NCBI RefSeq assembly: GCF_900450705.1
Contig: NZ_UGHK01000002.1
Coordinates: 1,430,970-1,494,969 of the forward strand
Length of the DNA: 64,000 nucleotides
Direction of reading: 5' to 3'
Origin: Avibacterium paragallinarum
Lineage (GTDB): Bacteria; Pseudomonadota; Gammaproteobacteria; Enterobacterales; Pasteurellaceae
Shown: positions 60,124-64,000 of the stretch, one piece after another
How positions within the stretch are numbered: position 1 is the stretch's first letter
How the letters are laid out: each line of letters begins with the position of its first letter
Program-made: the position numbers and the translations under genes
The notes under the pieces: model-generated
What the model was told of the DNA's origin: nothing
The model's input: the letters and a program-made list of their open reading frames with translations, nothing else
Databases searched by the model: none

Positions 60124-60999
60124 TTAATTAATCAACATTTCCGCATAACGGTTAATCAGTGCCTCGCTAATCGGTTTGCCGTGCATTTCTGCCACGCGGA
60201 TCACCCCTCGCATTAATTTGTTTAAACGTCTGGCGTTGCCTTTGCTTACTTTGTAAAGTAAGTCGTTAAATTCACCTGTTCCTAACCCCTGTTCGGCAAG
60301 CATATCAATGTCCTCTTTTTCTAAGGCATTTTGTAAATCACAAAGCACACCAGAACGGCTATAAAGTTGAGCAAGATCGCCATAAACACCCTTTAAATTA
60401 ACAATTAATTTCGGCATTCCTGCCATCACCAATCCACACCCCGTTAAATCGTGAATGCGGCGTAAATACTCCAAGCATTTTGTGTTTAATAACTCTGCCT
60501 CATCCACCACAATTAAGCGTCCTTCTCCGAGTTTTTCTGTAATGCGATCAAAGAGTTCATAATTTACGCCGTTTTCGCTTAACCCCGCCTGCCGACACAA
60601 TTTTTTTAATAACACTTTGGGATTAAAACTTGGGTTTACCTCAATAAATAAGGTTTCAGGGTTTTGAGAGACGTAATGCTTTAAGGCTTGCGTTTTACCT
60701 AACCCCGCTGCCCCGACAATCACCACGATTTCTCCTTCAGCGTGAGCGGTGTAAATAGCATCTAAGCAACGTTGAGCCGCATAAGTTTCCACAAATTCAC
60801 TGTTAAAACGGCGTTCCACCACCTTATCTTTTTCACGTTGCAACAAACGAGCTACCGCATCATCAATTTCATCGGTTTTCCCGTTATAATTGCCTTTTAA
60901 ATACTGGCTGACGGTGGTAATGGATTTCCCAATGGCTTTTGCAATTTGCCCTTGCGTTAGCCCGTGTGTCTGCATATAGCGTTGTAATTGTTCTTTCAT
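60124..60999 (-). CDS. Mu-like transposition ATPase B
   Basis: Binds target DNA, stimulates the A transposase and gives target immunity. The 291-residue protein has an N-terminal helix-turn-helix (about 12-36, LTQGQIAKAIGKSITTVSQYL), an AAA+ domain with Walker A GAAGLGKT (96-103) and Walker B LIVVDEAEL (162-170), and a C-terminal helical domain with NARRLNKLMRGVIRVA. Slightly shorter than Mu B (312). It starts 3 bp after the A gene and is part of the early operon. Confidence 0.93.
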   Translation of the reverse strand: MKEQLQRYMQTHGLTQGQIAKAIGKSITTVSQYLKGNYNGKTDEIDDAVARLLQREKDKVVERRFNSEFVETYAAQRCLDAIYTAHAEGEIVVIVGAAGLGKTQALKHYVSQNPETLFIEVNPSFNPKVLLKKLCRQAGLSENGVNYELFDRITEKLGEGRLIVVDEAELLNTKCLEYLRRIHDLTGCGLVMAGMPKLIVNLKGVYGDLAQLYSRSGVLCDLQNALEKEDIDMLAEQGLGTGEFNDLLYKVSKGNARRLNKLMRGVIRVAEMHGKPISEALINRYAEMLIN

Positions 61000-61002
61000 T
61001 GT

Positions 61003-62985
61003 TTAACCTACCTTTCTTTTTAATTGACGTTTCATTTCGCTTGGAAATACGGCGATTTCTTCTGTCTCTTCCCATTCGTTTTGTTGATTGATGCGTAATT
61101 GATGTAACCAATCCGCACTTTCTTTGTGTTCAATGGTGATAACAGGGTTAAGTTCAGCATTAATTTCATCAAGTTGTTCTTGTTTGAGTTTTGCCCTGCG
61201 TTGATGACGTTCTTTTCTCGTTTTCTCCACAAAACTCATTGGGAATGCATCACGTTTATTGCCATCAAGTTCTGCATAACACACAAACACACCGTCTAAT
61301 TTACGCACTATCACCTTGCTTGGGTCGTGGATGTCAAAGGCAACTTGCACTTTTTGCCCATCAACATCTAATAACTTCTGACTAAAGTAGTAGTTATTAA
61401 ATAATCGTACCCAACCACGCTCTGGTGTGCGTTCTACCGCAGGGCGGAATAAATCCCTGGCTTCAACTGGGGTGAGGTAAAGCAGATTTTCCTCACCCAT
61501 TTTTGCCATTAACTCACGGCGTTTTGTTGCAGGCGTTACATAACCAATTTCACTGTGTTTATGCTCATTGTTGTACCAATCAATGCCCGCTTGCACCGCA
61601 TCTAAAAACTGATTCCAACTGGGTAACTTACCCATAGCACCACGTTGTTTCGGCGTTAAATCTTCAAGTGCGGTGTTTTTTCGCAAGGCTTTTTCAAGGG
61701 AGATAACACCTGTGCTAACCTTTCTCACCGTTTCCCTATCGGCACCGCTGCCGTGATAAGTTTCAAATTGGCGTGCAATGCGATATAAAATCGTTTGGTG
61801 TACCCGCTCAATAATCCCACGCCCTTGTGGGTTGCCCGGTATCCCTGTTTGGTGATTGATACCTAAGCGGGGCAACATTCCAGTAATATCCCCATCAAGT
61901 AGCCAGTTTTTCTCACCGCCCCCGTTATCCGAATAATAAATCGCGGGGATACCGTGCTGTTCAATGCCATTGCGTAACGCATCTGCCACCGCAAGGGCAT
62001 TTTCTGAAAGGCTTGCCGACCAGCCCACAATGTAACGACAAGGGGCGTCCATAATCAGCGTGATTTCAGGGATAAAAGGGCGACCGTGATCAGGGTGAGC
62101 TACTTTCATTTTCATACTGTGTCCATCACCCACCCACACATCATTCACCAACAATTTCGACCAATCCCGTTTCACATAAGTCTTCAACGCACGCAATTCA
62201 GCACCTGTTTTACGCCCAATTTCCTTAATGTGGCGGGGCAGTTTGGCAAGCGCCCGTCTAACACGATCAAGGCTTGGCAACATTTCAAGCATTAATGGCT
62301 GATCCGCAAAACGCTCTCGCCAATGTTGAGCAAAATAGCCATAGGCTTCTGCCACATTAATGCCGTTGGTTTGGCGATATTCCGCTAAAAAATCAGGCAA
62401 CCAGCTAATTTCTTCCGCTTTTTTAGCTACCCGTTGCATCGGTGCAAGGGCTTTTAAACGCTCTTCTGGGGTGGTCGCTTTTTCATAATCCAACACCCAT
62501 TGATTTAAGGTGCGTTCACCAATCACACGGCTTTCACCTTTTTTGTTATTCGCCTTAGCCACTAATTGCATTAATTCAGGTGATAACAAATGTTGTTTAG
62601 CCTGTTGGCAAAAAAACTTCACTGCTTTATAACGGGGTTGCACTTCTTCCAACTTCAGCACATACGCCACCAACGCCATTCTTGCTTCCGCCGCTTGGCG
62701 TTGTTTTTCGGTCAGCTCAGTTAGCACAACCGATCGCATTACAGGTAATTTTTTTGGCTTAGCTACCACCACCGATGTGGCAAATTTATCCCTGATTGCG
62801 TCCTGTACATCCTGTGGCAAAGAAGAAAGGGCATATTCCAGACCACCGCCACGACCAACACGTTTACGAGACTGCCAGTTTTCACGTTTGGCTTTATCTA
62901 TGACTGCTTTTTTGGTCGTTGGTAAGACTGATAGACGTAAACATATCAACTCTTGTGCAGAGTAATATGGCTTTAGTTCACACAT
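61003..62985 (-). CDS. Mu-like DDE transposase A
   Basis: Pairs prophage ends and joins them to target DNA. The 660-residue protein is full-length for the family (Mu A is 663). Order: N-terminal DNA-binding domain (about 1-75), end-binding helices, catalytic core with D287 (VWVGDGHS), D353 (YYSDNGGG) and E393 (GIIERVHQT), the beta-barrel domain, and a basic C-terminus (KTRKERHQRRAKLKQEQ) for contact with B. The DDE spacing agrees with Mu A (269, 336, 392), so it looks active. An uptake signal core (complement) lies within it near 61670. It starts 8 bp after the Ner-like gene. Confidence 0.95.
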   Translation of the reverse strand: MCELKPYYSAQELICLRLSVLPTTKKAVIDKAKRENWQSRKRVGRGGGLEYALSSLPQDVQDAIRDKFATSVVVAKPKKLPVMRSVVLTELTEKQRQAAEARMALVAYVLKLEEVQPRYKAVKFFCQQAKQHLLSPELMQLVAKANNKKGESRVIGERTLNQWVLDYEKATTPEERLKALAPMQRVAKKAEEISWLPDFLAEYRQTNGINVAEAYGYFAQHWRERFADQPLMLEMLPSLDRVRRALAKLPRHIKEIGRKTGAELRALKTYVKRDWSKLLVNDVWVGDGHSMKMKVAHPDHGRPFIPEITLIMDAPCRYIVGWSASLSENALAVADALRNGIEQHGIPAIYYSDNGGGEKNWLLDGDITGMLPRLGINHQTGIPGNPQGRGIIERVHQTILYRIARQFETYHGSGADRETVRKVSTGVISLEKALRKNTALEDLTPKQRGAMGKLPSWNQFLDAVQAGIDWYNNEHKHSEIGYVTPATKRRELMAKMGEENLLYLTPVEARDLFRPAVERTPERGWVRLFNNYYFSQKLLDVDGQKVQVAFDIHDPSKVIVRKLDGVFVCYAELDGNKRDAFPMSFVEKTRKERHQRRAKLKQEQLDEINAELNPVITIEHKESADWLHQLRINQQNEWEETEEIAVFPSEMKRQLKRKVG

Positions 62986-62993
62986 ATGAGCCT

Positions 62994-63182
62994 CTAACTT
63001 TCTAACGCGATATTGAGCTTAATCGCAATTTCTCGCTCTCTTCCATAAAGACATTTTGATTTTCCTGTCAATACTCGGCTAATTTCATTAGCGCTATAAC
63101 CATTTCTTCGCCCCCATTCTGATTGAGTTACATTCATTTCCCTGAACCAGTTCTTAGCTTCATCTCTTGTTCTTTTTCTCAT
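62994..63182 (-). CDS. Ner-like phage DNA-binding regulator
   Basis: A 62-residue protein (MRKRTRDEAKNWFREMNVTQ...) with a helix-turn-helix WGRRNGYSANEISRVLTGK, in the place of Mu Ner between repressor and A. The ATG at 63182 follows ATAGAGGAGTTTGT. A longer frame to 63308 contains no further match and overlaps the operator region. By position it should turn down early transcription and the repressor gene. Confidence 0.78.
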   Translation of the reverse strand: MRKRTRDEAKNWFREMNVTQSEWGRRNGYSANEISRVLTGKSKCLYGREREIAIKLNIALES

Positions 63183-63317
63183 ACAAACTCCTCTATGGAC
63201 TAAAAATACATTTTGAACTAAAATAAGAACAATACGAATTAATATGAAATCATAAAGCTCATTATTGTTTACTGAGTTCATATTAAATGTGATTTTTATG
63301 AATTTCAAGAGGTTTTT
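63183..63317. promoter_or_regulatory. Divergent early/repressor control region
   Basis: The 135 bp between the Ner-like and repressor starts hold an inverted pair TTAATATGAA (63239-63248) and TTCATATTAA (63277-63286), likely operator half-sites. A minus-strand promoter TTGTTC...TATTTT fits the early operon. Operator function is inferred. Confidence 0.5.
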
Positions 63318-63845
63318 ATGAAAAATTTCACAGATATCGCCAATCGATTAAAAACTGAACTATCGCTAACGATGGATAAAGAAGTAGCTGAACTTTTAAA
63401 GATGTCAAAAAGTGCTTTTGCTGAAAGAAAACGTCGAGGTGTATTTCCTGAAAATGCTTTAAGATTATTAGAACTTGAACGCCCAGATTTAAAAGTGGAT
63501 ATTAACTATATACTATCTGGGGTGAGAGAAACGAATAACGCCAATAACGAAGAGCTTGTGAATGCTATTAAAGATAAAGCAACTGAAATAGATATGGATG
63601 ATTACTCTAAAACAATTTCGCCTTCACTAATCACGCCTTCTGATGCAATAAATCCAGTTTTATTGAATATGGATGAGATAAAGTTATTGGCAAATTTTAG
63701 AAGAAGCGATACCCAAGGTAGGCAATTAATCTCTGAAACAGCTAAAATGTGCTGCAAGCATTCTATCGCTAATATGCGTTTAGCTGAATACACAGAAAAA
63801 GAGTTATTAGACTACACAAAAAGAAATCCTGAGAAAAACACATAA
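63318..63845 (+). CDS. CI-like phage repressor
   Basis: Maintains lysogeny by repressing the early promoter. The 175-residue protein has an N-terminal CI-type helix-turn-helix (about 5-70, RLKTELSLTMDKEVAELLKMSKSAFAERKRRG) and a C-terminal part without the S24 peptidase motif, so it is not a self-cleaving LexA-type repressor. This could make it dependent on the antirepressor for induction. It is transcribed away from the A-B operon, as Mu c is. Start follows TTTCAAGAGGTTTTT. Confidence 0.82.
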   Translation: MKNFTDIANRLKTELSLTMDKEVAELLKMSKSAFAERKRRGVFPENALRLLELERPDLKVDINYILSGVRETNNANNEELVNAIKDKATEIDMDDYSKTISPSLITPSDAINPVLLNMDEIKLLANFRRSDTQGRQLISETAKMCCKHSIANMRLAEYTEKELLDYTKRNPEKNT

Positions 63846-63910
63846 AGTTTACAACATATTGATTATATTATCATTTATGTATTCTGTTTACTTTATAAGA
63901 AATTGGCACT

Positions 63911-63943
63911 AACTACACAGTTAAATAAATTTACTGTGTAGTT
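63911..63943 (+). terminator. Hairpin after the repressor gene
   Basis: Perfect 11-bp inverted repeat AACTACACAGT (63911-63921)/ACTGTGTAGTT (63933-63943) with an 11-nt loop, 65 bp past the repressor stop. No T-run follows, so it may equally be a protein-binding site near the prophage end. Confidence 0.5.
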
Positions 63944-64000
63944 CTCACAGATGATAAAGTGAGAAAAAACATAGCTAACCTATGATGGAGTAGAGCTAAT

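Larger units (their letters stand above)
54220..64000 (-). mobile_element. Mu-like prophage early region (remnant, incomplete in window)
   Basis: Divergent repressor, Ner-like protein, A, B, a series of small early genes, DUF3164, GemA and AntA follow Mu-type order. Mor, lysis, head, and tail genes are absent: after antA and two small genes the region ends at a degenerate IS. The left prophage end should lie at or beyond the window edge, within a few hundred bases of the repressor; I cannot identify it in 63846-64000. Confidence 0.85.

Noticed and set aside
53173-63845. Prophage simply inserted between ccmE and ccmF
   Set aside because: No ccmE end is visible on either side within the window, and the heme lyase set could be an independent unit, so this cannot be stated as fact.

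Overview
The window is a chromosome segment of a Pasteurellaceae bacterium. The Haemophilus-type DNA uptake signal (AAGTGCGGT and its complement) recurs throughout, mostly between genes and often as inverted pairs that form hairpins. Gene order (gmk-rpoZ-spoT-recG-murI; rsfS-rlmH-mrdA-mrdB-rlpA-dacA-ybeD-lipB-lipA; nrfABCD) is that of the Haemophilus group. The 16S sequence and the insertion-sequence load would fit Avibacterium or a close relative, but I cannot confirm the genus from sequence alone.

Layout. 1-440: 5' part of bioA. 0.5-1.8 kb: an IS110-family element between two copies of a palindromic repeat, with a structured candidate guide RNA upstream of its recombinase. 1.9-5.5 kb: psd, fklB, an IS1016-type (IS1595 family) element with 8-bp target duplication, and gapA. 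5.7-7.1 kb: first of three IS3-family (IS150-like) copies. 7.2-13.3 kb: gmk, rpoZ, spoT, recG, murI. 13.4-18.9 kb: a complete rRNA operon (16S, tRNA-Glu, 23S, 5S) whose 23S gene carries an intervening sequence in helix 45. 19-26 kb: AT-rich block with an afuBC-like ABC transporter lacking its binding-protein gene, then udk, dcd, an asmA-like gene and sotB. 26-37 kb: rho, rhlB, and the cell-elongation, peptidoglycan and lipoate cluster. 37.0-38.4 kb: second IS3 copy. 38.9-42.7 kb: nrfABCD (periplasmic nitrite reduction to ammonium). 42.9-53.2 kb, minus strand: dnaE, a palindromic mini-element, a YhiN/HI0933-type flavoprotein, and a CcmF-CcmG-CcmH-CcmI cytochrome c assembly set split by the third IS3 copy. 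53.5-54.2 kb: a second, nonsense-mutated IS1016-type copy. 54.2-64 kb: the early region of a Mu-like prophage.

How the parts fit. The nrf genes encode a pentaheme nitrite reductase with the special CWTCK heme site, its pentaheme donor NrfB and the NrfCD quinol dehydrogenase. The stand-alone heme lyase set 5 kb away is a good candidate for the matching NrfEFG-type maturation system. The Mu-like region reads, leftwards from a divergent CI-like repressor: a Ner-like regulator, transposase A, ATPase B, many small early genes (lipoprotein, DUF3164, ANR regulator), GemA, and a C4-like antisense RNA upstream of an AntA antirepressor. No Mor, lysis, head or tail genes follow, so this looks like a remnant whose right side is lost or rearranged at the degenerate IS copy.

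Main points for a second look: the C4-like RNA with matching loops in the antA leader; the IS110 guide-RNA candidate in palindromic repeats; all three IS3 copies sitting in the AT tract just downstream of an uptake signal; the 23S intervening sequence; and the possible Nrf-dedicated heme lyase interrupted by an IS.
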